A stretch of DNA of 36,836 nt from Arcicella rosea (GCF_014204325.1 NZ_JACHKT010000043.1:1-36836), one strand, 5' to 3'; counted from the stretch's first letter, positions 16,085 through 24,772 are shown. Translations and numbers: made by a program. The notes: a model not told the origin generated them from the sequence alone.

Positions 16085-16130
16085 ATTTTCCTATTAGCTG
16101 GCGAATTAATTCGCCAGCTAATAGGAAAAT
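16085..16130. repeat. 46-bp perfect palindrome between convergent genes
   Basis: Two 23-base arms (ATTTTCCTATTAGCTGGCGAATT and its exact complement) meet at 16107/16108 with no spacer and no mismatch. It sits between the MarR stop and the asparaginase stop, as a bidirectional terminator would. However, the T-runs are on the 5' side of each strand and A-runs on the 3' side, the opposite of an intrinsic terminator, and no T-tract follows on either side. Confidence 0.9.
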
Positions 16131-16154
16131 ACTTGATGAGTGAAATTTTACTAA

Positions 16155-17219
16155 CTAAGACATTTCTCCAGCGATTGAATATCTCAGATTTTTCTTTTTC
16201 TCAGCAAAGTAAGTATCCTGCCCCAAAACAAACATTAATTTAGTAATAGCCGCTTCCGTGGTTAAATCTGCACCACTAACAACTCCGATTTCTTGTAAGT
16301 ATTGACTCGTCTGATAATGTCCTTGAATTACTCGTCCGCCATTGCATTGTGAAACATTGTAAATGATAATTCCCTTATCAATGAATTCTTTCATTAAATC
16401 CAAAAACCATTGAACCGTCGGTGCATTTCCTGAGCCAAATGTTTCCATGACAACGCCTTTTAAGCCTTCAATTCCCAGAATACTTCTTACAACTTTTTCC
16501 GAAATACCAGGAAAAATTTTTAGAATTACCACATTTTCATCCAATTTCTCATGCACAATCAATTTTGCATTGGGATGATGATGTTTGATATAAGGTTTGT
16601 TGTACTCTATTTTCACGCCAGCTTCTGCTAAAACTGGATAATTTTCTGATTCAAAAGCATTGAATTGAACACTTTCACTTTTTCTCGTACGATTTCCTCG
16701 CAATAAAACAGAATTAAAATAAATACAAACTTCTGAAATAATTGGTTGATTATTGAGCCTCGCCGCCGCAATTTCAAGTGCAGTAATGAAATTTTCTTTG
16801 GCATCTGTTCTGGCTACTCCGATTGGTAATTGTGCTCCTGTTAAAATGACTGGCTTGTTCAAATTTTCTAATAAATAACTCAAAGCAGAAGCCGTGTAAG
16901 CCATCGTATCTGTACCATGAAGAATGACAAAAGAATCATACGCTTCATATTTTTCTCCGATAATTTTAGCCAGAGTAATCCAAACTGAAGGATTAATGTT
17001 AGAGGAATCAAGCAGTGTTTCAAAAGTAAGTACTGAAATATCAAAATCTAAACGAGCCATTTCTGGTAAGTTCTCAGGAATCTGAGCAAAATCAAAAGGT
17101 ACTAAACCATCCGATTTGGCATCATAAACCATTCCTAATGTTCCTCCAGTGTAAATCACGAGTACTTTTACATCGCCTTTACTATCTGATTTCGTATTGA
17201 TTTTTATAATATTATACAT
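16155..17219 (-). CDS. ansA: cytoplasmic type I L-asparaginase
   Basis: Hydrolyses L-asparagine to aspartate and ammonia; 354 residues, no signal peptide, as for the cytosolic type. Catalytic motif 1 is YTGGTLG, with T27 as the nucleophile-position threonine. Motif 2 is LHGTDTMAYTASALSYLL, with T103 and D104. GAQLPIGVARTDAKENF is the type I signature region, and GSGNAPT and YNVSQCNGG belong to the smaller C-terminal domain. It is the second gene after tatD on the minus strand (48-base gap), so probably co-transcribed with it. The pair is a common housekeeping arrangement in this phylum. Confidence 0.92.
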   Translation of the reverse strand: MYNIIKINTKSDSKGDVKVLVIYTGGTLGMVYDAKSDGLVPFDFAQIPENLPEMARLDFDISVLTFETLLDSSNINPSVWITLAKIIGEKYEAYDSFVILHGTDTMAYTASALSYLLENLNKPVILTGAQLPIGVARTDAKENFITALEIAAARLNNQPIISEVCIYFNSVLLRGNRTRKSESVQFNAFESENYPVLAEAGVKIEYNKPYIKHHHPNAKLIVHEKLDENVVILKIFPGISEKVVRSILGIEGLKGVVMETFGSGNAPTVQWFLDLMKEFIDKGIIIYNVSQCNGGRVIQGHYQTSQYLQEIGVVSGADLTTEAAITKLMFVLGQDTYFAEKKKNLRYSIAGEMS

Positions 17220-17267
17220 AACATAATTTAGTTGTTGTGAATGATGAATAGCTTTTGTAAACCTAAT

Positions 17268-18047
17268 TTATTGGCATAAGTTAAGTGCGTTTTGAGTACT
17301 CTGTTCGATTACTTTTTCTACGCTACATTCCATCAAATCGGCTACTCTTTGGGCAATGATGGTCAAGTAAGCTGGCTCGTTTCTTTTTCCTCTGTACGGA
17401 ACTGGTGCTAAATAAGGTGCGTCGGTTTCTAAAACAATTGAACTCAAGTCAACATGAGGTAAAATTTTATCTAATCCGCCATTTTTGAAAGTAGCCACAC
17501 CGCCAATTCCCAACAAAAAACCTAATTCAATGGCTTTTTGAGCTTCCTCTAAAGTACCCGTAAAGCAGTGAAAAATACCTTTTAAATTCGGATCAGCATT
17601 TTTTTCTATCAAATTCACTGTTTCCCAAAAAGCATTTCTCGAATGAATATCAATCCATAAATCGTGTTTTTTTGCTAACTGACATTGATATAAAAAAGCT
17701 TCTTCTTGCTGTTTTACAAAGGTTTTGTCCCAGTACAAATCCATTCCAATTTCACCAATAGCAATAAATTTATACTTATTTAACCAATCTTCCACAATGG
17801 CTAATTCTTTTTCAAAATCTTCTTTCACATAACAGGGATGTAAACCCATCATCGGAAAACATTGCTTAGGATATTTTTCAGCCAAAGCCATCATTCCATC
17901 AATGGTTTCTGCGGCACAATTCGGCATCCAGATTTGCGATACTCCTGCCGAAAATGCCTTTTTTAACATTTCCTCACGGTCTTCCTGATAAGTTTCATCG
18001 TAAATATGGGCGTGTGTTTCAATAATTTGTAAGGATGAATTATTCAT
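17268..18047 (-). CDS. tatD: TatD-family metal-dependent hydrolase/deoxyribonuclease
   Basis: 259 residues, full length for the family. It is a TIM-barrel metallo-hydrolase with the metal-binding H12-A-H14 in ETHAHIYD, the bridging acid in AIGEIGMDLYWD, WIDIHSR (metal histidine), IFHCFTG (metal histidine) and the late aspartate in VLETDAPYLAP followed by PYRGKRNEP, the family C-terminal signature. TatD proteins are 3'-5' DNA/RNA exonucleases used in repair or DNA degradation. It heads a two-gene unit with ansA. A long palindrome lies in its upstream region, 18077-18109. Confidence 0.92.
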   Translation of the reverse strand: MNNSSLQIIETHAHIYDETYQEDREEMLKKAFSAGVSQIWMPNCAAETIDGMMALAEKYPKQCFPMMGLHPCYVKEDFEKELAIVEDWLNKYKFIAIGEIGMDLYWDKTFVKQQEEAFLYQCQLAKKHDLWIDIHSRNAFWETVNLIEKNADPNLKGIFHCFTGTLEEAQKAIELGFLLGIGGVATFKNGGLDKILPHVDLSSIVLETDAPYLAPVPYRGKRNEPAYLTIIAQRVADLMECSVEKVIEQSTQNALNLCQ

Positions 18048-18076
18048 TAGATATTTTAATTGGCTGTATTTGACTC

Positions 18077-18109
18077 AGATTTGACAACTTTTAAAAAGTT
18101 GTCAAATCT
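18077..18109. repeat. 33-nt perfect inverted repeat upstream of tatD
   Basis: AGATTTGACAACTTTT (18077-18092) and its complement (18094-18109) flank a single A. It sits between the glycosyltransferase stop and tatD start. No T-tract follows the fold on the minus strand, so it is not a typical terminator; it may be a REP-type palindrome. Confidence 0.85.
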
Positions 18110-18151
18110 AAATATTGTACTTAAAAAAATTAGATATTCTTCATTCAAAAC

Positions 18152-19162
18152 TCAACGATAAATTCTTCCTTTCCAATCAACCGCAACGGGTGAATAATAG
18201 AAAATTATCATCGTTAATTGCCAGCAATTGGCATAAATTTCGTACAAAAGTAAATGTTTTATTAAGTGAAATCGCCTTAATTTTAAAATTGTTGGCAAGA
18301 CTGTAATACTTTGGTTCAACCATTTTACAAACCATAAAATACCTGCCAGCTGCCAAGAAAAAGTAAAACCAACTACTCCCAAAATCGGCAATAGAAGTGC
18401 TTGTAAAAAAAGTAAAGTAACTATCCACCAAGGGCATTGCAAAGCTCCAACCATCCAACGTTTTCTTTGATGCAAGAACTCTTTGAGGTTCATCATCGGT
18501 AAAGTTTGGTTGAATATTTTACGATTAATGGTATTTTTAAAGCCAAAACCTTTGCCGACTACTTCATGGAAAAGTGCAAAATCTTCTGTAATAGAAAAAG
18601 GGATTTTTGCGTAACCGCCCGTAGATTCGTAAGCCTTGCGAGTAATGGCTGAATTATTTCCCAAACCCGTTAAGGGAATTTTTAAATCCGCTGCAATTTT
18701 CAATAAAGTAAGGGCATGAAGCCAGTCGATTGACTGAAAATGATGCCAGACGTTTGTCCCTTTAATATCTGTAATACCCACTTGATGACCGATATTTTCA
18801 TCGGCTTCAAAATTGGTAATCATTCCTTCTATCCAATCAGGATTTACCGTAACGTCGGCATCACAAATTAGAAAATATTTTCCTGTAGAATACTCATACA
18901 AATTTGCTAAAACATTGGCTTTCCCTCTCTGATTATTGATTACTATCTGAATATCAATAAGTTGAAAATAAGGCTTATCTTTTATGAAATCTTCAACCAA
19001 AGCTTTTGTTTGATCTTCCGACTGGTCGTTTCCAATGAGTACTTGTAGTTTTTCTTTAGGATAATTGATTTCGTTGATAGAGTTTAGACAATTAATAATC
19101 GTCTCTTCTTCATTACGAGCAGCTATCCAAATCGTAATATTTGGCTGTTGTGAAGTATCCAT
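18152..19162 (-). CDS. membrane family 2 glycosyltransferase
   Basis: Processive-type inverting GT2, 336 residues. The GT-A domain occupies about 8-240: IAARNEEETI (nucleotide-binding start), D46, D101-A-D103 (metal/UDP site), T192-E193-D194 (catalytic base region) and Q232-RKR-W236 (QxxRW), all in the order seen in cellulose/hyaluronan synthase-like enzymes. Two to three C-terminal membrane segments (about 243-320) anchor it. It probably uses a nucleotide-sugar to build an envelope glycan or glycolipid. It lies 15 bases after the polysaccharide deacetylase gene, so they form an operon. The sugar and acceptor are not evident. Confidence 0.88.
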   Translation of the reverse strand: MDTSQQPNITIWIAARNEEETIINCLNSINEINYPKEKLQVLIGNDQSEDQTKALVEDFIKDKPYFQLIDIQIVINNQRGKANVLANLYEYSTGKYFLICDADVTVNPDWIEGMITNFEADENIGHQVGITDIKGTNVWHHFQSIDWLHALTLLKIAADLKIPLTGLGNNSAITRKAYESTGGYAKIPFSITEDFALFHEVVGKGFGFKNTINRKIFNQTLPMMNLKEFLHQRKRWMVGALQCPWWIVTLLFLQALLLPILGVVGFTFSWQLAGILWFVKWLNQSITVLPTILKLRRFHLIKHLLLYEIYANCWQLTMIIFYYSPVAVDWKGRIYR

Positions 19163-19177
19163 TTATTCCATTTAGGT

Positions 19178-19822
19178 TTACAGTGCCTTAAAAGTAAAAC
19201 CTTTTTCTGAGAAATGAGACAATACTCTTGGCAAAGCGTAAGACATATTTGTGTTGGCTTTGATGCTATCATGGAACAAGACAATAGAACCATTTTCTGC
19301 ATATTGCAATGTTTTTTTCAATACTTTTTCGGGTGATAATTCTTGAGAAAAATCCCCAGAAAGTACATCCCACATAATAATTTCGTGGCTTGGCAAAATG
19401 GCTTTGGCTTGACTTTTCTTGATGCGTCCATAAGGCGGACGAAACTTCTTTTTATTGAAAATCAAGCTATCGGGAAGCAGAAAATCCTGTTCTAAAATTG
19501 CCTCACATTCCTTGAAGTTTTGTAAGTAAAGTTCATCTTCTGTCACCCAACCTTTCAAATGATTAAAAGTATGATTTCCAACAACATGACCTTGTTGTAT
19601 TATTTTTTGAAATACTTCGGGATGTTTTCTGACATTATCTCCGATACAAAAAAAAGTAGCCTTTGCCTGATACTTTGCTAATTCTTCCAAAACAAATTCC
19701 GTAACATCAGGAATTGGGCCATCATCAAAAGTCAAGTAAATTACTTTTTCATCACGCTTGATATTCCAGATAAAATCTGGATACAAAGCCCGCATCAGGA
19801 AGTTGGTTTTATGAATGAACAT
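19178..19822 (-). CDS. polysaccharide deacetylase, NodB domain
   Basis: Carbohydrate esterase family 4 enzyme, 214 residues, removing N- or O-acetyl groups from glycans. Motif 1 is TFDDGP (D33 base, D34 metal). Motif 2 is GNHTFNH with H84 and H88 as metal ligands. Motif 3 is FRPPYGR, motif 4 is MWDVLSGDFS and motif 5 is IVLFHDS. All five are present, so it should be active. No clear cleavable signal peptide is visible; a short hydrophobic start and downstream membrane glycosyltransferase suggest action at the cytoplasmic membrane. It is the first gene of a two-gene unit with the GT2. It could modify the glycan made by its partner. Confidence 0.92.
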   Translation of the reverse strand: MFIHKTNFLMRALYPDFIWNIKRDEKVIYLTFDDGPIPDVTEFVLEELAKYQAKATFFCIGDNVRKHPEVFQKIIQQGHVVGNHTFNHLKGWVTEDELYLQNFKECEAILEQDFLLPDSLIFNKKKFRPPYGRIKKSQAKAILPSHEIIMWDVLSGDFSQELSPEKVLKKTLQYAENGSIVLFHDSIKANTNMSYALPRVLSHFSEKGFTFKAL

Positions 19823-19978
19823 TGAATTAAATAGTAAACTTAATCAAAAAAATGTAAGTTAATTTTTATCTTTTGAATTTACGTACTGTTAGCAATTCTA
19901 AAAAATTTCAGTTAAAATCAGCCTAATACGAGTACGTAAATGGATCTAATTTTTATCTATAATATCATAGCTTAATCT

Positions 19979-20482
19979 TCAAAACAAAGTTTCTTCATCT
20001 GATTTTTTATCCTCACTTCTCTCATTATGATATTTTTCAAATTCTTTACAACTACATAAATCACCAAAAGGGCATTTAGCAATATCATATTGACAAAACT
20101 CTATCATCCAAAAACCGTCTCCTTCTCCTATAAATACTTCTTTTTCCAAAGTACTCACCAATAAACTATATGCTGTTTCAATTGCCAATCCATCTGGTAA
20201 ATCTGTTGAAATATTATAACTATAGAGCAACTTATCAAAACCTTCAACGATACTTAGCATCTGATTATCAGTCAGTTTATCAATTGGAGGAAATTGTTCA
20301 TTTGTAAAACCAATTATTGTTGAAATTTTCTGTTCATAATCACCACTCAAATAACGTTCAACATCCTCGAAATGCTTTTCGAGATTATCTATGTTGTTAT
20401 ATTCCTTCTCCTCAAACGGTTCTCTTTGAGGTCTTTCTGCTGAAAGCATATCTTCTAATAACTGTAAAATATATTCTTGCAT
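19979..20482 (-). CDS. hypothetical acidic protein with cysteine cluster
   Basis: 167 residues, not recognised. It is acidic and helical, without a signal peptide or membrane segment, so probably cytoplasmic. Near the C-terminus, ...CQYDIAKCPFGDLCSCKEFEKYH... carries four cysteines and a histidine, which could bind a metal. It sits alone between the two glycosyltransferase units (123 bases from the upstream GT2, 156 from the deacetylase), so it need not belong to their pathway. An inverted repeat (19878-19940) lies in the gap after it. Confidence 0.65.
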   Translation of the reverse strand: MQEYILQLLEDMLSAERPQREPFEEKEYNNIDNLEKHFEDVERYLSGDYEQKISTIIGFTNEQFPPIDKLTDNQMLSIVEGFDKLLYSYNISTDLPDGLAIETAYSLLVSTLEKEVFIGEGDGFWMIEFCQYDIAKCPFGDLCSCKEFEKYHNERSEDKKSDEETLF

Positions 20483-20605
20483 TTTATTAAGATTTAGGTA
20501 CTGAAAAAGTGATTAAAATTCATATTAAATATAACATCTCTACGGATTCAATCATTTATCCAAGCTCTAAAATCTCTATAAATTTTTCAACTAAATCCAC
20601 ATTTT

Positions 20606-21718
20606 TCACTCCAAGCTCCTCCCCTTCCAACGATAACCTTTCCCTTGTGCCAACAAACCGAAAAACACTACGTAAAAAGGATAAATAATTTGTACGATTG
20701 GAATGTACTTAGCCTTGTTTTCATAACCTAAAAACTTGATAACGGAGTATAAAAAGTAAAATTCTGCTGAGAATTTTATCAATAAAATGCTTTTTCCAAA
20801 ATAATTATCCAACATACAATAAGCCGCCAAAACACTTAGATTTGCCAAGAAAATAAAAACTGCCAAAGCCGTTACTTGCCAATTATCATAATGTTTCCAT
20901 TTACTTGCCCAGCGTCGTCTTTGTTGGTAAAATTGGGCTAAATCTGCCTGTGATTCCGTTCGCACGATGGCATCAAAATCTGGATTGAAAAATACTTTAT
21001 CAGGATATTTTTTGGCTATTTTGTGCATCAAAAATTCGTCATCGCCAGAGGCTACATTTTCATTTCCAGCAAAACCATTTACTTCATCAAATACTTCACG
21101 GGTATAAGCCAAATTGGCTCCATTGCACATATTGGGCTTTTTTAGGTACATCGCACACGCTCCTGAGCCTATCAAACTGGCAAATTCTATGATTTGAATC
21201 GTATTCCAAAAGGTATTTTTTTCAGTAAAAGTTACTGGCGAACTGATGAGTTTTGCATCATTATTTTTATACAATTGCTGTATCGAAATCAGCCAATTGG
21301 GCGAAACGCTACAGTCGCCGTCGGTAGTTATCAAAAGTTCACCCGAAGAAATTTCTATACTTTTTTGTATTGCTCTTTTTTTGGGCGAAGCACTGGCATC
21401 GTTTAATAAATTTAAGATTTTCAGTGAATATTTGGCTTCTTCTTGATAGTTCAAAACGATACTTTCGGTACTGTCGGTAGAGCCGTCATTGGTAACAATC
21501 ACTTCAAAATTATCGGCTGGATAGCTTTGTTCATTTAGGTTTTTAAGTAATTGAAGTATATACTTTTCTTCGTTCCGAACAGGAATAATTACCGTCAGTT
21601 TAGTGTCAGTATCTTGAGGTAATACTTTGTGTTTCGCCATCATTTCTCTCCAAACTGCTATCAAAATCAGGTTGAAAATAAAATACAAACTGTTGATAAT
21701 TAAGATGATAAAAAGCAT
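20606..21718 (-). CDS. membrane family 2 glycosyltransferase
   Basis: Second GT2, 370 residues. An N-terminal membrane segment (about 2-22) precedes the GT-A domain (about 40-280): VIIPVRNEEKY, D133-G-D135 (DGD, metal site), SGD226-DEF (catalytic base region at D226/D227-E228) and Q266-RRR-W270. C-terminal hydrophobic segments (about 275-360) complete the membrane anchor. It ends in YRWKGRSLE, like the other GT2 here (DWKGRIYR), so the two are related paralogues. It follows the flippase-like membrane protein gene on the same strand. Role in cell-surface or lipid glycosylation is inferred. Confidence 0.88.
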   Translation of the reverse strand: MLFIILIINSLYFIFNLILIAVWREMMAKHKVLPQDTDTKLTVIIPVRNEEKYILQLLKNLNEQSYPADNFEVIVTNDGSTDSTESIVLNYQEEAKYSLKILNLLNDASASPKKRAIQKSIEISSGELLITTDGDCSVSPNWLISIQQLYKNNDAKLISSPVTFTEKNTFWNTIQIIEFASLIGSGACAMYLKKPNMCNGANLAYTREVFDEVNGFAGNENVASGDDEFLMHKIAKKYPDKVFFNPDFDAIVRTESQADLAQFYQQRRRWASKWKHYDNWQVTALAVFIFLANLSVLAAYCMLDNYFGKSILLIKFSAEFYFLYSVIKFLGYENKAKYIPIVQIIYPFYVVFFGLLAQGKGYRWKGRSLE

Positions 21719-21729
21719 AATTTTTTAAT

Positions 21730-21851
21730 TTGATGATTTGAAAATTTGAAAATGGGAACTTGATTTGAAAGTTTGGAGATTTGAAAATTTGAAAACAAAA
21801 AAACTATAACCTTCAAATCAAAAAAAAGCTCATCTTCAAATCTTCAAATTA
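21730..21851. repeat. degenerate TTTGA(A)-based repeat, partly inverted
   Basis: The gap between the GT2 and flippase genes is built from TTTGA-like units about 8 bases long. The 18-mer GATTTGAAAATTTGAAAA occurs twice (21735-21752 and 21778-21795). The complementary form (CTTCAAATC units) fills 21811-21851, so the block can fold on itself. A similar degenerate GAGTTTGGAGTGAGGAG stretch follows ruvC at about 23455-23471. Confidence 0.55.
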
Positions 21852-22838
21852 GAAGACTCTTGTTTTTAGTACTAAAATACTTCCTAAGAGTACTGGAAAC
21901 AGAATATTAATCAGCCACAATACAAAAGTAGCGGCAATTACTGCGGAAGTATTGACATGATAAAAACCAAAAAAATAAATGGCAGAAAACTCTCTGATGC
22001 CTAAATCTCCCAAAAAATTAATGGCTGGCACAATGGTTTTTACCAGAAAAATCAAACAGACAATTGCTAATAAATCAACTAAATTTAGGTCGATGCCAAA
22101 AATTAATAAGACCAAGACAAACTGTAAGGAAATCGTTAGATAACGCATCAAAGCCCAGAAGAAAACTTCCATAACTTCTTGAATTTCAAAATTTTCTAAA
22201 ACTTTTACGGTATGAGCAAATCTTTTCAGAAAAGGTATTTTTAAAAGAAAAAGATAAAAAAGATGTCGCTTTAAATAAGCAAAAAAGCCCAGATACAAAC
22301 TAAAACTAAATATCAAAATCAGAATGAAATTAATACTTGTAAACTGTTCTTTTCTGAAAACAAAATAAACAAAAGATAAAGTACCAAAGAGCAAAGAAAT
22401 GTAAAATTGAATGCCATTTCCCAAAAGAATTGCACCAATGCTTTCAGCTCTTTTTTGATGTTGAAATTTCCACATTCTGCCAGCATAATCACCCAAATTG
22501 GCTGGTGTAATAAAGCCCAAAGACAAGCCCATTAAAACGCCTTTGAAGGCTTCTTTGAAAGAAATATCTTCAATTTTCAAAGCCAATTGTTGCCATTTTT
22601 TTGCTTCAAATCCCCAATTAAAAAAAATTAAGAGTATCAATAAAATGCCTTTCCATAGATTCTCCCAAAGCAAAGTTTTCTGGCATTCTACAATCAAATC
22701 TCCAATATTTTGCTGTTTTTCTTTGAATGTTTTGTAAAGCATCCAGACGATGACTACAAAAAGCAAAATTTTGAACAGTGAAATTAGTTTTTCAGATAAA
22801 ATGCTTGTTTTAGGATTTGTTTCGTTGGTATTTTGCAT
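21849..22838 (-). CDS. flippase-like integral membrane protein (LPG synthase membrane-domain type)
   Basis: 329 residues with about eight hydrophobic segments. It matches the pattern of the lysylphosphatidylglycerol synthetase transmembrane-region/UPF0104 family: an N-terminal membrane helix, GLSLGFITPANLGDYAGRMW at about 105-125 (the conserved P-A-G-E-like region), and LGDLGIREFSAIYFF near the C-terminus. It lacks the soluble aminoacyl-transferase domain, so it is a stand-alone flippase-like protein, probably moving a lipid or glycolipid. It leads the minus-strand group and starts 40 bases from divergent ruvC. Linkage with the GT2 gene 130 bases downstream suggests a glycolipid function (inferred). 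Confidence 0.85.
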   Translation of the reverse strand: MQNTNETNPKTSILSEKLISLFKILLFVVIVWMLYKTFKEKQQNIGDLIVECQKTLLWENLWKGILLILLIFFNWGFEAKKWQQLALKIEDISFKEAFKGVLMGLSLGFITPANLGDYAGRMWKFQHQKRAESIGAILLGNGIQFYISLLFGTLSFVYFVFRKEQFTSINFILILIFSFSLYLGFFAYLKRHLFYLFLLKIPFLKRFAHTVKVLENFEIQEVMEVFFWALMRYLTISLQFVLVLLIFGIDLNLVDLLAIVCLIFLVKTIVPAINFLGDLGIREFSAIYFFGFYHVNTSAVIAATFVLWLINILFPVLLGSILVLKTRVF

Positions 22839-22878
22839 GAAAAGATAAAAGCAGGGACGGAAATTTTTGTGCTAAACA

Positions 22879-23442
22879 ATGAATAATAATACAGAGAAAA
22901 TAATTTTAGGCGTTGACCCCGGTACTCGTTTTATGGGTTATGGCGTGATATTGGTTGAACGTAACGAAATGAAAGTTTTACAGTATGGCGTTATCAACGT
23001 CAGCAAATATAGCACGCAGGAAATTAAGTTAAAGAAAATTTATGAACGAATCATTTCGGTCATAGAAGAATTCATGCCTGACGAAATGGCAATTGAAGCT
23101 CCTTTCTTTGGAAAAAACGTTCAGTCGATGTTGAAATTGGGTAGAGCTCAAGGCGTTGTGATGGCGGCGGCTTTATCACGGGAAATCCCGATTGTAGAGT
23201 ATTCGCCAAAAACAGTAAAACAATCGGTGACGGGCAACGGAAACGCCTCGAAAGAACAAGTAGCACACATGCTCGACCAATTATTGAAAATGAAATTGGA
23301 TTCAAAAATGTTTGATGCAACCGATGCTTTGGGCATTGCGGTTTGTCATCATTTTCATGGAACAAGTATCATGGCAACCAACAAAGGAACAAAAAAAGGT
23401 TGGGGAGCTTTTGTGAACGAAAATCCTGAAAGAATCAAATAA
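22879..23442 (+). CDS. ruvC: Holliday junction resolvase RuvC
   Basis: Cleaves Holliday junctions during recombinational repair, as a dimer with RuvAB; 187 residues, cytoplasmic. The four acidic active-site residues are in place: D13 in ILGVDPGTR, E73 in MAIEAPFFGKN, and D146 and D149 in FDATDALGIAVCHH. The stretch SMLKLGRAQGVVMAAAL and KTVKQSVTGNGNASKEQV (junction binding) are typical. The C-terminal tail (about 160-187) is a little longer than in E. coli. It starts 40 bases from the divergent flippase gene. The start codon choice is unambiguous because no nearby in-frame ATG lies upstream. Confidence 0.97.
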   Translation: MNNNTEKIILGVDPGTRFMGYGVILVERNEMKVLQYGVINVSKYSTQEIKLKKIYERIISVIEEFMPDEMAIEAPFFGKNVQSMLKLGRAQGVVMAAALSREIPIVEYSPKTVKQSVTGNGNASKEQVAHMLDQLLKMKLDSKMFDATDALGIAVCHHFHGTSIMATNKGTKKGWGAFVNENPERIK

Positions 23443-23527
23443 GTGAAGAGTGGCGAGTTTGGAGTGAGGAGTTTTATACTTATTTGATTTTCTATAATTT
23501 AACTAATCATCTAAACATAATCATTGT

Positions 23528-24772
23528 ATGAAAAAGTCTATCCTCCTCAAAAAACCATCTTTTATTCTCGTACTCATTTTGTCTTTAAGTCATTTTTCAT
23601 CGGCACAAGTCTCTAATAAACAAGGAATTAGTTCTATCAGCATTCATCCTTCGGCTACTTTATTTACTTTTGGTTTACCGCAAAATACTTCGATTACAGA
23701 TGGTTTTCAACAAGGAGCGTTTTCTTATAATGTTTTTCCATTTACTGCATTGCCTATTAATACGAGCGTCAACAGAAATGGGAAAACAGAATTATATGGT
23801 TTGATTGGTTCTTTTGATTTGGGAATTAATTATTCAAAATTGCTGAAAAATAATCGAATTTTCAAAACAGAAATCGGTGCTTATTATACTTCATCACCGA
23901 ATAGTTACGCTATTAAAGACCAATACCATTATTTTGTAAACGGTAAGGAATCAAGCATTTGGCAAAATACTTTAGAATACTCTGGCTTTTCTGCAAGTGT
24001 AACCTATACTTCGAAATCAAGAGGAAGAAGAGGTTTGGGAGAAGTTAGAAATTATTTGGAAGTAGGTGGAAGAACGATGAATTTCTTGAATCAGTCTGCA
24101 AAAGAAAGCGAAGATTGGATTGCAAATGGGCAAGGTTTCAGGATTGAAAGTAAAGTTGTCAATAGAACAATCAATATGGTTTTCTTTGAAATTGGCAAAA
24201 CTTTTTGGCGACCAACCAACGATATGCGTTCATTGAATATGGGCATCAGAGTTGGTATTCCTTTATCGCATTTTGTTGAAAATACTTATTCGGGAATTGT
24301 CAATAACCAAGTGGTAGCTTCTACTTCTGCTTTGGAAAACGGTGCTTATATTGGCTTTCAACTTTCATATCATTTACCTATCAAAACCATCACAAAATCT
24401 TATCTCGAAAGAAAAGCAGAGAAAATTTACTGCGAAATGGAGCGAAAAGTAAAAATTAAGCATCATTTTAAAGTAAATAAAGATGAATTAAACATCGAAA
24501 TGTTCGACCATGAAAACGAAGATGGCGACATTGTTTCGCTTTGCTTCAACGGACAATATATCCTTGAAAAACATTTATTGACTCGAAAACCTAAAGTTTT
24601 AACTTTAAAATTAAAAGCCAATCAAAAAAATATCCTCACAGTTTTTGCCAACAATACAGGCAAAGAAGGAGCAAATACCAGTGCCATTCGTTTTACCATA
24701 AATGGCAAAAAAGAAGAAATTATTTTGTACGCAGATAAGAAGGAATCTGAGGGGATTTCTTTTGAAAATTAG
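23528..24772 (+). CDS. secreted protein with C-terminal beta-sandwich domain
   Basis: 414 residues, unknown function. A signal peptide covers about 1-26 (ends HFSSAQ). The middle part (about 30-300) is rich in amphipathic beta strands and aromatic residues (SFDLGINYSKLLKNNRIFKTEIGAYY, NMVFFEIGKTFW), consistent with an outer-membrane beta-barrel-like or periplasmic beta protein. The C-terminal 95 residues, from LNIEMFDHENEDGDIVSLCFNG to the end, match a small beta domain often attached to secreted Bacteroidota proteins (pattern D-x-x-x-EDGD-x-V/I-x-L...NG). It is alone in its orientation between ruvC and the toxin-antitoxin pair. Confidence 0.8.
   Translation: MKKSILLKKPSFILVLILSLSHFSSAQVSNKQGISSISIHPSATLFTFGLPQNTSITDGFQQGAFSYNVFPFTALPINTSVNRNGKTELYGLIGSFDLGINYSKLLKNNRIFKTEIGAYYTSSPNSYAIKDQYHYFVNGKESSIWQNTLEYSGFSASVTYTSKSRGRRGLGEVRNYLEVGGRTMNFLNQSAKESEDWIANGQGFRIESKVVNRTINMVFFEIGKTFWRPTNDMRSLNMGIRVGIPLSHFVENTYSGIVNNQVVASTSALENGAYIGFQLSYHLPIKTITKSYLERKAEKIYCEMERKVKIKHHFKVNKDELNIEMFDHENEDGDIVSLCFNGQYILEKHLLTRKPKVLTLKLKANQKNILTVFANNTGKEGANTSAIRFTINGKKEEIILYADKKESEGISFEN

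Noticed and set aside
18115-18306. 63-codon plus-strand ORF
   Set aside because: It overlaps the end of the glycosyltransferase gene on the other strand and has no family features.
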